A DNA stretch of 64,000 nucleotides from assembly GCF_024296925.1 (NCBI RefSeq), contig NZ_CP101125.1, positions 560,501 to 624,500 of the forward strand, given 5' to 3'. The stretch's first letter is position 1; every line of letters begins with the position of its first letter. Origin of the DNA: Pseudomonas nunensis (GTDB lineage: Bacteria > Pseudomonadota > Gammaproteobacteria > Pseudomonadales > Pseudomonadaceae). Below are positions 44,077 to 52,932 of the stretch, one piece after another. The notes below the pieces were generated by a model. That model ran no database searches, was not told where the DNA came from, and saw nothing but the letters and a program-made list of their open reading frames with translations. Made by a program: the position numbers and the translations under genes.

Positions 44077-44685
44077 CTAGAGCTGATAGCAGGCCAAAAA
44101 CATGTCCATCGCCGACTCGACGACCTTGCTTTGTACATCCGGGGAAAGACCGGTTTGGCCCATGGAAATCTGCGGCCAAAATGCAAAGGACTTGAGCAAC
44201 CCCTGGACCTGCTGCGCGGCAAACTCCGGGGCGACCGGTTTCAGTCGGCCATCGGCCTGGGCCGCGCGTATCCACAGGGTCAGGCCCTCTTCGCGTTCAC
44301 CCATGCGGGTAACCATGTTCTGCGCGCGTTCGGGGGAATGGATGGTGGCGGCAATCGCCACTCGCGCCAGGTCGAGAAAGTTGTTGTCGCCCATCATCTG
44401 CACTTTCGCGAGCAGGATCTGACGCAGCTGATCGCGCAGGGGCAGGTCAGGGCGGTACGACGTTTCCTGCTCGGCCGTCACCCGCGCCCACAATTGATTA
44501 AGAATTTCAGCGAACAACTCTTCCTTGCTCGGGAAGTGGTTGTACACCGTGCGCTTCGACACCTCGGCAGTGGCGGCGATCTTGTCCATGCTGGTGATCT
44601 CGAAACCGTTGGCACGGAACTCGGTAATCGCCGCCTGGATGATGGCTTCGCGTTTTCGGTCGGTGAGGCGCTGTGGAGCTGTCAT
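44077..44685 (-). CDS. TetR/AcrR-family repressor
   Basis: 202 residues. HTH at about 12-55 (IIQAAITEFRANGFEITSMD then AEVSKRTVYNHFPSKEELF) with a ligand-binding helical C-terminal part. Divergent from a metallo-hydrolase gene; two similar palindromes in the shared region are probable operators. Confidence 0.9.
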   Translation of the reverse strand: MTAPQRLTDRKREAIIQAAITEFRANGFEITSMDKIAATAEVSKRTVYNHFPSKEELFAEILNQLWARVTAEQETSYRPDLPLRDQLRQILLAKVQMMGDNNFLDLARVAIAATIHSPERAQNMVTRMGEREEGLTLWIRAAQADGRLKPVAPEFAAQQVQGLLKSFAFWPQISMGQTGLSPDVQSKVVESAMDMFLACYQL

Positions 44686-44716
44686 AAGTACGCTTCGGCA
44701 GGAAAAAGTGGAGAGT

Positions 44717-44732
44717 TACACTCGGCAGTTTA
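44717..44732. promoter_or_regulatory. TetR operator 1 (imperfect)
   Basis: TACACTCGGCAGTTTA, 13 of 16 positions matching the site at 44764. Confidence 0.6.
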
Positions 44733-44763
44733 CTTGTGATCGAGTTTGATGCAACCTAGAAAC

Positions 44764-44779
44764 TACACTGTGCAGTGTA
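44764..44779. promoter_or_regulatory. TetR operator 2 (palindrome)
   Basis: TACACTGTGCAGTGTA, arms TACACTG/CAGTGTA with two central bases, between the divergent TetR and metallo-hydrolase genes. Confidence 0.7.
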
Positions 44780-44901
44780 ATGTTCCGTTAATCCTGCGCA
44801 TTGAAAAATAGAATCTCCGGCTGATGCGTGCGTGCTTTGGCCATTTATCGTCCCACCGTAGAAAACTGCGAATTGCGCGGTTTTTCTGGAGTCTTTCCTT
44901 C

Positions 44902-45951
44902 ATGGCCAATTCAAACTCCTCAGTGGAAATCGCCATCCGACCTGAAGCTTCCCGTCAGGTAGAAGGGCATTTCCGAAACCACCAGCCGGTCCAGCGCGAA
45001 GGCTTTCGCAAAATGCTGCGCATCATGTGGAACATGATCTTCCACAAACCGCGCAGCACTCGGCCGAGCGCAGCGATCCCGGTACAAACCCTGACCCAGG
45101 CTGCGCTGATCGCCGCACCCAACCACAGCGTCTACCGCCTCGGTCATTCCACGGTCCTGCTCAAACTGCGGGACAAGTTCTGGATCACCGACCCGGTCTT
45201 CGCCGAGCGCGCCTCACCCGTGCAATGGGCCGGCCCCAAGCGTTTCCACCAGCCGCCGATCAGCCTGGAAGAATTGCCGCCGATTGAAGCGGTGATCCTG
45301 TCCCACGATCACTACGACCACCTCGATTATCAGGCCGTGCTCAAACTGGCAGAAAAGACCAAATACTTCCTCACCCCGTTGGGCGTCGGCGACACCCTGA
45401 TCAAGTGGGGCATCGATGCCAGCAAAGTCCGTCAACTGGACTGGTGGCAGGGCACCGAAGTCGATGGCATTCAATTCATCGCCACACCGTCGCAACATTT
45501 TTCCGGCCGCGGCCTGTTCGATAGCAACAGCACGCTGTGGGCTTCGTGGGTGATGATCGAGGGCAACACCCGCATCTTCTTCAGCGGCGACACCGGCTAC
45601 TTCGACGGCTTCAAACGCATCGGCGAACAGTACGGCCCGTTCGACCTGACCCTGATGGAAACCGGCGCCTACAACGTCGAATGGCCGCACGTGCACATGC
45701 AACCCGAACAAACCCTGCAAGCCCACATCGACCTCAAGGGTCGCTGGCTGCTACCGATCCATAACGGCACCTTCGACCTGTCCATGCACGCCTGGTACGA
45801 ACCTTTCGATCGCATCCTGGCCTTGGCCTGGGAGCGGAATGTCTCGATCAGTACGCCGCAGATGGGTGAGGCGTTCAACGTGATGTATCCGCAGCGTGGG
45901 AGTGCGTGGTGGTTGGGGGTGGAGAATGTGGGGGATCAGGTGACGGCGTAG
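44902..45951 (+). CDS. Metallo-beta-lactamase fold hydrolase (NAPE-PLD/UlaG type)
   Basis: 349 residues. LGHSTVLLKLRDKFWITDPV, metal motif SHDHYDHLD (about 135-143), FFSGDTGYFDGFKRIGEQYG and LPIHNGTFDLSMHAWYEPFD. This spacing is that of the N-acyl-phosphatidylethanolamine phospholipase D-like family. Probably acts on a lipid or phosphodiester. ATG at 44902 has GGAG upstream. Divergent from the TetR repressor. Confidence 0.85.
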   Translation: MANSNSSVEIAIRPEASRQVEGHFRNHQPVQREGFRKMLRIMWNMIFHKPRSTRPSAAIPVQTLTQAALIAAPNHSVYRLGHSTVLLKLRDKFWITDPVFAERASPVQWAGPKRFHQPPISLEELPPIEAVILSHDHYDHLDYQAVLKLAEKTKYFLTPLGVGDTLIKWGIDASKVRQLDWWQGTEVDGIQFIATPSQHFSGRGLFDSNSTLWASWVMIEGNTRIFFSGDTGYFDGFKRIGEQYGPFDLTLMETGAYNVEWPHVHMQPEQTLQAHIDLKGRWLLPIHNGTFDLSMHAWYEPFDRILALAWERNVSISTPQMGEAFNVMYPQRGSAWWLGVENVGDQVTA

Positions 45952-45998
45952 GTCGTGATGACGGGCCGCTTGCCATGAAAGCGGCCCGTGCGAGCACC

Positions 45999-46316
45999 TC
46001 ACTCAACCATCGCATAATCCGCCCGCGCCACCGGGTTCGGCGTCGACCCTTTCACATTCATCCCTCGACCCGGTGCGAACCCGGGGAAGAACACCAGCCC
46101 CTCCGATTCAAATCGATACGCCAACGCCAGCCGCGTAACATCCAGCACATCACGCTCGGCCTCGAAACGCTCGATGGCGTCCACGGAAACCCCGGATTCC
46201 CGAGACAACTCTTCCACACTCCAACCCAGCATCGCTCGGGCCTGGGCGCTGTGGGCCGGGGTAAATTGGAAGAGGGCGATACGTTCCAGGGTGATTTTCA
46301 TCGCAAGAGAGGCCAT
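45999..46316 (-). CDS. Small HTH protein under a LexA-type operator
   Basis: 105 residues. The core ARAMLGWSVEELSRESGVSV then AIERFEAER (about 26-58) is a Cro/C1-type (XRE) helix-turn-helix; the rest has no known domain. The ATG at 46316 is supported by CGGAGA upstream; the ATG at 46301 lacks one. A strong LexA-type box lies 37 bases upstream, implying SOS induction. Function unknown; could be a DNA-damage-responsive regulator. Confidence 0.75.
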   Translation of the reverse strand: MASLAMKITLERIALFQFTPAHSAQARAMLGWSVEELSRESGVSVDAIERFEAERDVLDVTRLALAYRFESEGLVFFPGFAPGRGMNVKGSTPNPVARADYAMVE

Positions 46317-46352
46317 GGTGTTCTCCGGGCTCGAGAGTGCTGATTTAAAATG

Positions 46353-46372
46353 TACTGTGTTTTTGTACAGTT
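46353..46372. promoter_or_regulatory. LexA (SOS) box upstream of the HTH gene
   Basis: TACTGTGTTTTTGTACAGTT, matching CTGT-N8-ACAG with extended TA/TT flanks, the proteobacterial LexA site. Confidence 0.75.
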
Positions 46373-46409
46373 GTTTTGATCCCGGATCAAACGCATTTTT
46401 TGATTTCTG

Positions 46410-47177
46410 CTATTTCGCTGCAGTCATCCAGACGGACGGTGCCTGCCCCAGCACCCGGCGAAACATCGTCGAGAACGCCGCCGGGCTGTCGTAGCCGAAA
46501 TCCAGGGCAATCCGCGTCACCGGCGTACCCACCGCCAGCCGCGCGAGGGCCAGCACCACGCAAGCTTGTTGCCGCCATTGGCTGAAACTCAGGCCGGTCT
46601 GTTGGCGGAACAGGCGATTAAAAGTGCGCAGGCTGATGTGCAACTGATCGGCCCAGTGCTGCGGCTCCTGATGGATGTTGGGTTGCTGCAGAAACGTCTG
46701 ACACAACCCGAGTAATCGTCCTTCGACCGGCAGCGGAATGTGCAACGGCAGATGAGCACTGCGGGCCAGTTCGTGCAGCAACAAACTGATCAGCGCACCA
46801 TCGCGGCTGGCCTCGTCGTAGGTTAGCGGAGCCTCCACCGCCTCCATCAGCAAGTGGCGCATCAACGGCGAGACATTGATTACTTGGCAGCGACTCCCCA
46901 GATCCACTGCCGTCGGCTCGATGTACAAACTCCGTGTACTCACCCCGAGCATCAACACCTCATGGGCCACCCCCGCCGGAATCCAGACTGCCCGCTGCGG
47001 TGGCACCACCCAATTGCCGTCGTGGGTGCTGACCTGCATCATCCCCGTCGCGCCGTATAGGAGTTGTGCCCGTCGATGTGTATGACGGGGCAACACATGG
47101 CCGTGGGAATAATCCGTACCGATAGCGACCACCGGGCGTTGCGTGTCGTCCAGCAGATTGATCGAAACATTGCGCAT
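46410..47177 (-). CDS. AraC-family regulator
   Basis: 255 residues: N-terminal cupin (SHGHVLPRHTHRRAQLLYGA, VPPQRAVWIPAGVAHEVLML), then two HTH motifs in HWADQLHISLRTFNRLFRQQ and ALDFGYDSPAAFSTMFRRVL. It resembles the NimR-type subgroup, which controls a neighbouring transporter. The ATG at 47177 gives the usual N-terminus; the divergent TauE/SafE gene, 112 bases away, is the likely target. Confidence 0.88.
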   Translation of the reverse strand: MRNVSINLLDDTQRPVVAIGTDYSHGHVLPRHTHRRAQLLYGATGMMQVSTHDGNWVVPPQRAVWIPAGVAHEVLMLGVSTRSLYIEPTAVDLGSRCQVINVSPLMRHLLMEAVEAPLTYDEASRDGALISLLLHELARSAHLPLHIPLPVEGRLLGLCQTFLQQPNIHQEPQHWADQLHISLRTFNRLFRQQTGLSFSQWRQQACVVLALARLAVGTPVTRIALDFGYDSPAAFSTMFRRVLGQAPSVWMTAAK

Positions 47178-47288
47178 CGAGCGGTACTCGTGATTGGCGT
47201 AAGCGCGAACATTATTGGCTGACTTGCTGAAGCAGGCCAAGCCGCATCGCCTTATCGTCGACAACTCTCCAACGACGGACGATGCGCG

Positions 47289-48098
47289 ATGTTCTATCTC
47301 TTATTGACACTCTTCGGCTGCATGACCGGCGTCACCGCCGTGCTGTTCGGATTCGGCGGCGGCTTCTTCGTGGTGCCGTTGCTCTATCGAATGCTCATGG
47401 TCAGCCACGGCGCCGATGACCCCATTGGCCAATCGGCGATGCACATTGCCGTGGCGACGTCGACCTGCGTGATGATCGTCAACGCCGTGATCGCCACCCG
47501 AAAACATCACCTCGCGGGTAATCTCATTCGCCATTATCTCTGGCCGTTAGGTGGGTTCATCGGCGTGGGGGCGATCATCGGCGCCGTCGCCGCGACGTGG
47601 GCCAATGGTGAGGTGATTCGGTATGCGTTTATCGCCTACCTGGGCATTACGATTCTGGACTGCTTGTTCAGACGCGGTTTTCTCACACAACCTGATAACC
47701 AAATCCCACGGCGGTTGCGGAGGACGGAGGTCTTTGGTGTAGGAATCGGCGCCATCGCAACGTTTCTCGGTGTCGGTGGCAGCGTCATGACCGTGCCGTT
47801 GCTCAGACGATGCGGCTTGAGCATGTCGCAAGTAACATCCATGGCCAATCCGTTGAGCTTGCCCGTGGCCCTGGCCGGGACGCTGACTTACATGGCGATG
47901 GCCGGGTTCGCCAAGTTTGATTTGGGGGCTTGGTTTATTGGGTATGTGGATGTGTTGGCATTCGTTCTACTGACGGCCGGATCGATCATCGGGATTCGGT
48001 TGGCGACGCCGTGGATCGGGCGGATACCGGATCGTATTCATGCGCGGGTTTATATCGGCTTGCTGGTGTTAGTGATGCTGAGTATGTGGGTCAAGTAA
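47289..48098 (+). CDS. TauE/SafE family (sulfite/anion) exporter
   Basis: 269 residues, about eight helices in two repeats: LLTLFGCMTGVTAVLFGFGG at the N-terminus and GVGIGAIATFLGVGGSVMTV at the start of the second half, the TauE/SafE signature (GxGGG-type). Exports a sulfonate, sulfite or related anion. Divergent from an AraC-type gene. Substrate not predictable. Confidence 0.88.
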   Translation: MFYLLLTLFGCMTGVTAVLFGFGGGFFVVPLLYRMLMVSHGADDPIGQSAMHIAVATSTCVMIVNAVIATRKHHLAGNLIRHYLWPLGGFIGVGAIIGAVAATWANGEVIRYAFIAYLGITILDCLFRRGFLTQPDNQIPRRLRRTEVFGVGIGAIATFLGVGGSVMTVPLLRRCGLSMSQVTSMANPLSLPVALAGTLTYMAMAGFAKFDLGAWFIGYVDVLAFVLLTAGSIIGIRLATPWIGRIPDRIHARVYIGLLVLVMLSMWVK

Positions 48099-48203
48099 GG
48101 TTGGCGTGATCTGAGATTGCGGCATCGATTGTTCGACAGCTATTCGCCATAATCCGCGTCCATTACCAGCGAGCACGCGTTCGCCTCCTTCAAGGATGAT
48201 TTG

Positions 48204-49361
48204 ATGTTCAAAGGATTGTGTCGTCTGACTGGCGTTGTCGTACTCCTGTGCTCTACGTTTTCGTCCTCACTATGGGCTCAAGACAGCGCTCAGGTGTTCA
48301 CCGGGACCTTGGGCAAAACGCCGATTGTGCTGGAGATGTACCCCGACACGGGGACCGGTCGTTACTTCTACCAGAAGTACCGCAAGGATCTGGTGCTCAA
48401 CGGTAAAAAGGAAGGCGCAGCCCTTGTTCTTAAAGAGGGTGAAGAGCCTGACGGTGATGACCAACCGCACCCGACAATTCGCTTGCAGCCCAAGCCTGTT
48501 GGCTGGGCCGGTGAATGGATCAGCCCTGAAGGGAAAGTGCTGAAGATCGAGTTGGCGCCAGCCAAACTCCCACCGCTACCCGCCAATACTTTGCCCTATC
48601 TAGCGCGGCTCCATAATCAGGAACCTTATGAATTTCTGCGCCTTCAAGGTTTGAATCTCAAACAAGGTAAGACAGAGACCTTTAGTGGCTACTCGTTGCA
48701 ATGGTGGAGTGAGCCGCAAACAAAGTTGGCAATATTTGAAGTCGTTTCCGGCTACACCCCTGAAGCGCGCGATCGCATTAATCAGCGGTTGATGGAACGT
48801 TTGTGGCGGGAAGTGGTGGGGTACTACGGGTGTCTCGCTGGCGGTAGCAATACGTCCCTTATCCAAACAGTCAAACCGCTGATGATCACCCCATCGGTTA
48901 TCAGTGTGAACGTCGAAACCGAAGGTCGCTGTGGCGGCCAGCACCCGGATTACAGCGAGTCTCCCATCAACCTGGATGCCAAAACCGGAAAGTCCCTGAC
49001 ACTGGAGGACGCACTCTGGGTCGGGCAGGGCAAACCACTGCATTACGAAGAGCTGAATGACGACCAGACCCAGGAGGCACACGCAGCCTATTCCGAGTAC
49101 CGCACCAATGAACTTGGACCTTGGCTAGTTGAGCAGTTGCATAAGCTTCATCCCGATCAGATACCTGGCAGCGATGAGAACTGTGCTTACGGCGAAGTCA
49201 TCCGGTGGCAGCTTCCTACTTGGTATTTCACGGAAAAGGGAATCAGGTTAGAGCCTTACTTCTCTCATGCGGAAGCGCCGTGTGGGCATGTGGAGTGGAG
49301 TGTTTTGCCTTATAGCCTCGTTAAGCAACACCCCGGTGGTGTGGCGCTGCAATTGCCTTAA
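48204..49361 (+). CDS. Tandem secreted paralogue 1 (DUF3298-like C-terminal domain)
   Basis: 385 residues. Signal peptide (FKGLCRLTGVVVLLCSTFSS...WAQ), a beta-rich N-terminal domain (GTLGKTPIVLEMYPDTG, GRYFYQKYRKDLVLNG, GEWISPEGKVLKIEL), the marker LQWWSEPQTK (about 165-174) and a C-terminal part resembling DUF3298/RsiV (CGGQHPDYSESPINLDAKTG then TLEDALWVGQG). Four cysteines recur in all four paralogues (GC, RCGG, NCAY, PCGH). AAGGATGATTTG ribosome site. First of four tandem copies; role unknown. Confidence 0.8.
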   Translation: MFKGLCRLTGVVVLLCSTFSSSLWAQDSAQVFTGTLGKTPIVLEMYPDTGTGRYFYQKYRKDLVLNGKKEGAALVLKEGEEPDGDDQPHPTIRLQPKPVGWAGEWISPEGKVLKIELAPAKLPPLPANTLPYLARLHNQEPYEFLRLQGLNLKQGKTETFSGYSLQWWSEPQTKLAIFEVVSGYTPEARDRINQRLMERLWREVVGYYGCLAGGSNTSLIQTVKPLMITPSVISVNVETEGRCGGQHPDYSESPINLDAKTGKSLTLEDALWVGQGKPLHYEELNDDQTQEAHAAYSEYRTNELGPWLVEQLHKLHPDQIPGSDENCAYGEVIRWQLPTWYFTEKGIRLEPYFSHAEAPCGHVEWSVLPYSLVKQHPGGVALQLP

Positions 49362-49395
49362 AACGGTGTACGGTCTTTGACCCAAGGAAGATTTG

Positions 49396-50547
49396 ATGTT
49401 GAAGGGATTGTGTCGTTTTACCGGAGTTGTCGCGCTCGTGTGCTCAACGTTTTCGTCTGCGCTTCGGGCTGACAACAGCACACAGGTCTACACCGGGACC
49501 TTGGGTAAAACGCCGATTGTGCTAGAGGTGAATCCCGACACTGGCGACGGACGTTACTTCTACCAAAAGTACCGCAAGGACTTGGTTCTCAGCGGTACGA
49601 AAGAAGGGGAAATGCTCGTACTGGAAGAGGGGGACGAGACTCAGCCTCACCCGAGCATGCGCCTGCAACCCACGCCGGATGGCTGGTCTGGCGAGTGGAC
49701 CAGTGCCGAGGGCAAAGTGCTGAAAGTGGAGTTGCAGCAAGCCAAACTTGCTCCAGTCCCCGCCGATACCTTGCCCTATCTCGTCCAGCTTCATGACAAG
49801 TGGCCCTACGAGTATCTGCGCTTGCTAGGTCTGAAACTGAAGCAAGGCCAGACTGAAAACTTCATGGGCTACACACTGCAATGGTGGAGCGAGCCGCAAT
49901 CAAAAATACAGCTGTTTGAAGTGGTTTCGGGTTATTCCGGGCAAGCGCGTGAGCGTATTAATCAGCAATTGATGGCGCGTTTGTGGCGAGGCGTCACAGG
50001 GTATTTCGAATGCGCCAACGACTATACAGCGACCAATTACGATCAACTGAGCCAGCCTATGTGGATGACGACCTCTGTGATGAGCACCGTTATCTCAACC
50101 GACTCCTACTGCGGCGGTTCTTTATCTGACCAAGATAATGAGGCGCTCAATTTCGACGCAAAAACAGGCAACGCTCTGACGCTTGAGGATGTGCTGTGGG
50201 TGGGGCAGGGCAAGCCACTGCATTTCGAGCGCAACTATTATCAGGATGATTCCTCCCAAGCGTGGTCCGACTATCGCACTGAAGAATGGACGCCCTGGCT
50301 CTTAGCGCAGTTGCTCAGGCTCTATCCCAATGAAATGACGGCAAAGCCAGAAACAGAAGACAACGATTGCCGCTACAACAGTGAGGACCCGTGGAGTTAT
50401 CCGGGTTGGTACTTCACTGAAAAAGGCATCAAGTTAGCGCCGTCCTATATGCACTCGGCCGCGGCATGCCGAAATACTGGCTGGAGCGTCCTGCCCTACA
50501 GCGTCGTCAAACAACACCCCGGCGGCATAGCGCTGCAATTGCCTTAA
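49396..50547 (+). CDS. Tandem secreted paralogue 2
   Basis: 383 residues, same layout as paralogue 1: signal peptide (MLKGLCRFTGVVALVCSTFS), GRYFYQKYRKDLVLSG, LQWWSEPQSK, LTLEDVLWVGQG, ending VVKQHPGGIALQLP. Cysteines FEC, YCGG, DCRY and ACRN are conserved. It starts 34 bases after paralogue 1 with the same AAGGAAGATTTG leader, so the array is one operon made by tandem duplication. Confidence 0.8.
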   Translation: MLKGLCRFTGVVALVCSTFSSALRADNSTQVYTGTLGKTPIVLEVNPDTGDGRYFYQKYRKDLVLSGTKEGEMLVLEEGDETQPHPSMRLQPTPDGWSGEWTSAEGKVLKVELQQAKLAPVPADTLPYLVQLHDKWPYEYLRLLGLKLKQGQTENFMGYTLQWWSEPQSKIQLFEVVSGYSGQARERINQQLMARLWRGVTGYFECANDYTATNYDQLSQPMWMTTSVMSTVISTDSYCGGSLSDQDNEALNFDAKTGNALTLEDVLWVGQGKPLHFERNYYQDDSSQAWSDYRTEEWTPWLLAQLLRLYPNEMTAKPETEDNDCRYNSEDPWSYPGWYFTEKGIKLAPSYMHSAAACRNTGWSVLPYSVVKQHPGGIALQLP

Positions 50548-50581
50548 GACGGTATGCGATCATTTACCCAAGGATTAGCTG

Positions 50582-51688
50582 ATGTTCAAAGGATTGAGTC
50601 GTTTGACTGGCGTTGTCATGCTGGCCTGCCTGGTGATTTCTACTGCGGCGCGGGCAGAGGTGGGCAAGCAGATTTACAGCGGAACACTAGGCTCTTCGCC
50701 CATTGTGTTGGAGCTGAACACCGACGACCCCAATGAGGTGAGTGGCCGCTACTTCTACCAAAAATACCGCAGGGACTTGCTGCTCAGCGGCGCCAAGGAC
50801 GGTACTGAACTGAACCTCCATGAGAGCCGCGACCTCAACAATCACGGTACATCGCTTCCCAGTATCCATCTGCGGCCCACACCCCACGGCTGGTCCGGGG
50901 AGTGGACCAGCCCCGAAGGCAAAGTCCTGAAGATAGCGCTGGAGCAAGCCAAACTCTCACCAATCCCGTCCGACACCTTGCCCTACCTCGCCACACTTCA
51001 TGACGCGGCGCCTTACGACTTCCTGCGCCTGCAAGGCATGAAACTCAAACAAGGCAAAACCGAAGTGTTCATGGGCTACACGCTCCAATGGTGGAGCGAG
51101 CCGCAATCAAAAATGCAGTTGTTTGAAGTGGTTTCGGGTTACCCCGCGGAACAGCGTCGGCGCATTAATCAACAATTGATGGGACGTTTGTGGCAGCAAG
51201 TCGTTAACTTTCACGAGTGTCTCACTGGGTACGGCATGACCAACTACAGCCAAAAGGCAGACCCACTGTGGATGTCGCCCTCGGTGCTAAGTGTGAACAT
51301 CAATGCCGAGACCAATTGTGGTGGTAACTATTCAGATGAGAACGACGTGCCGTTCAATCTCGATGCCAAAACCGGCAAGGCCTTGGCGCTGGAAGACGTG
51401 CTAAGAATCGGTCAGGGCGAGCCGCAAGCACTGGCGCCGTGGCTAGTGGCGCAGCTAAGTGCGCTCTATCCCGATGAGGTCACCACAGCGACTGATCGTA
51501 ATGACAGTTGCGCCTATGACGAAGAACAGCCGTGGCGTTCACCGTCCTGGTACTTCACCGACAAAGGCATCAAGTTACTGCCATCCTTTCCTCACAACGA
51601 AACCATGTGCCGAAGCGTGGAGTGGAGCGTTCTGCCGTACAACCTGATTACACAACACCCAGGCGGCGTACCCCTGCAATTACCTTGA
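50582..51688 (+). CDS. Tandem secreted paralogue 3 (internally deleted)
   Basis: 368 residues, same layout: signal peptide, RYFYQKYRRDLLLSG, LQWWSEPQSK, cysteines EC, NCGG, SCAY and MCRS, ending ITQHPGGVPLQLP. It lacks about 15 residues between LALEDVLRIGQGEPQ and PWLVAQL that the other copies have, which removes a charged loop before the last third. Otherwise intact and in frame. Confidence 0.8.
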   Translation: MFKGLSRLTGVVMLACLVISTAARAEVGKQIYSGTLGSSPIVLELNTDDPNEVSGRYFYQKYRRDLLLSGAKDGTELNLHESRDLNNHGTSLPSIHLRPTPHGWSGEWTSPEGKVLKIALEQAKLSPIPSDTLPYLATLHDAAPYDFLRLQGMKLKQGKTEVFMGYTLQWWSEPQSKMQLFEVVSGYPAEQRRRINQQLMGRLWQQVVNFHECLTGYGMTNYSQKADPLWMSPSVLSVNINAETNCGGNYSDENDVPFNLDAKTGKALALEDVLRIGQGEPQALAPWLVAQLSALYPDEVTTATDRNDSCAYDEEQPWRSPSWYFTDKGIKLLPSFPHNETMCRSVEWSVLPYNLITQHPGGVPLQLP

Positions 51689-51732
51689 ACTGCACACCGC
51701 CATTTCCCACACTCTTATCCAAGGAAGATTTG

Positions 51733-52929
51733 ATGTTTAAAGGTCTGTCGCGGCTCGTATCCTGCGCCGCTTTGTTACTTACGCTGGTCTCAACCGCCCA
51801 TGCCGAATTCGGCGGGCAGGTGTTCACTGGCACCCTGGGCAAGATGCCGATTGTCGTGGAACTGAATACCCGCGACGCGAGCGAAGTGACTGGTCGCTAT
51901 TTCTACGAGAAATTCCATCGGGATCTGGAGCTGAGCGGGACGTTGCAGGACAAGACCCTCACGCTCAACGAGGGCAACAATCGCTACGGCGAGGACAAGC
52001 CCCTGCCGACCCTGACGCTGAACCAAACCGCCAGCGGCTGGCAGGGTGAATGGACAAGCCCCAAGGGCAAATCCCTGCCGGTGAAATTGACTGAGGCTGA
52101 ACCCAAAACGCCAGCGGCGGATGCTTTGCCCTTCATCGCCGCGTTGCCGAAAAGCGATCCATACGAATATTTGCGCCTGCAAGGGCTGAAGCTCAAGCCG
52201 GGCAAGAAAGAATCACTGATGGGCTACAACCTGCAATGGTGGACTGAGCCGGAGTCGAAGATTTCGATGTTCAGCGTCGAGTCCGGCTACCCGAAGGCTG
52301 ATCAGGATCGAGTCAATCAGCAGTTGTTAGGACGCCTGTGGAGCGAGGTCATCAGCTATCACGGCTGCCAGTTGCAGGGCGGCGAGAACGTCGAGTTTAA
52401 CCAGCATGTCGAACCGGCGTTGCTGTCACCGGACGTGGTCAGCCTGAACATCTCCACCAGCTATTACTGTGGCGGCGCCCATCCGGACTTCGGAGACTCA
52501 CCGATCAACCTAGACGTACACACCGGCCATACCTTGTCCCTGGAAGATGTGCTGTGGGTGGGCGAGGATAAACCGCTGCTGCATGCCGACCGCGACAATG
52601 CTGGCGATACACCCCTGACGAAGGAAGAGGACGAAACGCGCTCGCGCTACCAGCGCGAAGTGTTCGTGCCGTGGCTGATCAAACAACTTACTGCGCTATA
52701 CCCAGACGAAATGAAAAAACCGGCTGAAGGCGACGAAGACGGCTGCGACTTTACCGACGAAAGTGTCTGGGGTTACTCGTCCTGGCGCTTCACCCCGAAA
52801 GGCCTGTACCTCGGCGCCTACTTCGCCCGAGTGCAGCGTGCGTGCGATGCACCAGACTGGCCAGTGCTGCCGTACTCTTTAATCAAACAGCACCCCGGCG
52901 CAGTCGAACTGGGATTGCCCAAGGATTAA
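51733..52929 (+). CDS. Tandem secreted paralogue 4 (most divergent)
   Basis: 398 residues. Signal peptide (FKGLSRLVSCAALLLTLVST...HA), EFGGQVFTGTLGKMPIVVEL, GRYFYEKFHRDLELSG, LQWWTEPESK, and the clearest DUF3298-like stretch SYYCGGAHPDFGDSPINLDV then HTLSLEDVLWVG; ends QHPGAVELGLPKD. Same four cysteines. Probably the oldest copy, since it differs most from paralogues 1-3. Confidence 0.82.
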   Translation: MFKGLSRLVSCAALLLTLVSTAHAEFGGQVFTGTLGKMPIVVELNTRDASEVTGRYFYEKFHRDLELSGTLQDKTLTLNEGNNRYGEDKPLPTLTLNQTASGWQGEWTSPKGKSLPVKLTEAEPKTPAADALPFIAALPKSDPYEYLRLQGLKLKPGKKESLMGYNLQWWTEPESKISMFSVESGYPKADQDRVNQQLLGRLWSEVISYHGCQLQGGENVEFNQHVEPALLSPDVVSLNISTSYYCGGAHPDFGDSPINLDVHTGHTLSLEDVLWVGEDKPLLHADRDNAGDTPLTKEEDETRSRYQREVFVPWLIKQLTALYPDEMKKPAEGDEDGCDFTDESVWGYSSWRFTPKGLYLGAYFARVQRACDAPDWPVLPYSLIKQHPGAVELGLPKD

Positions 52930-52932
52930 TCG

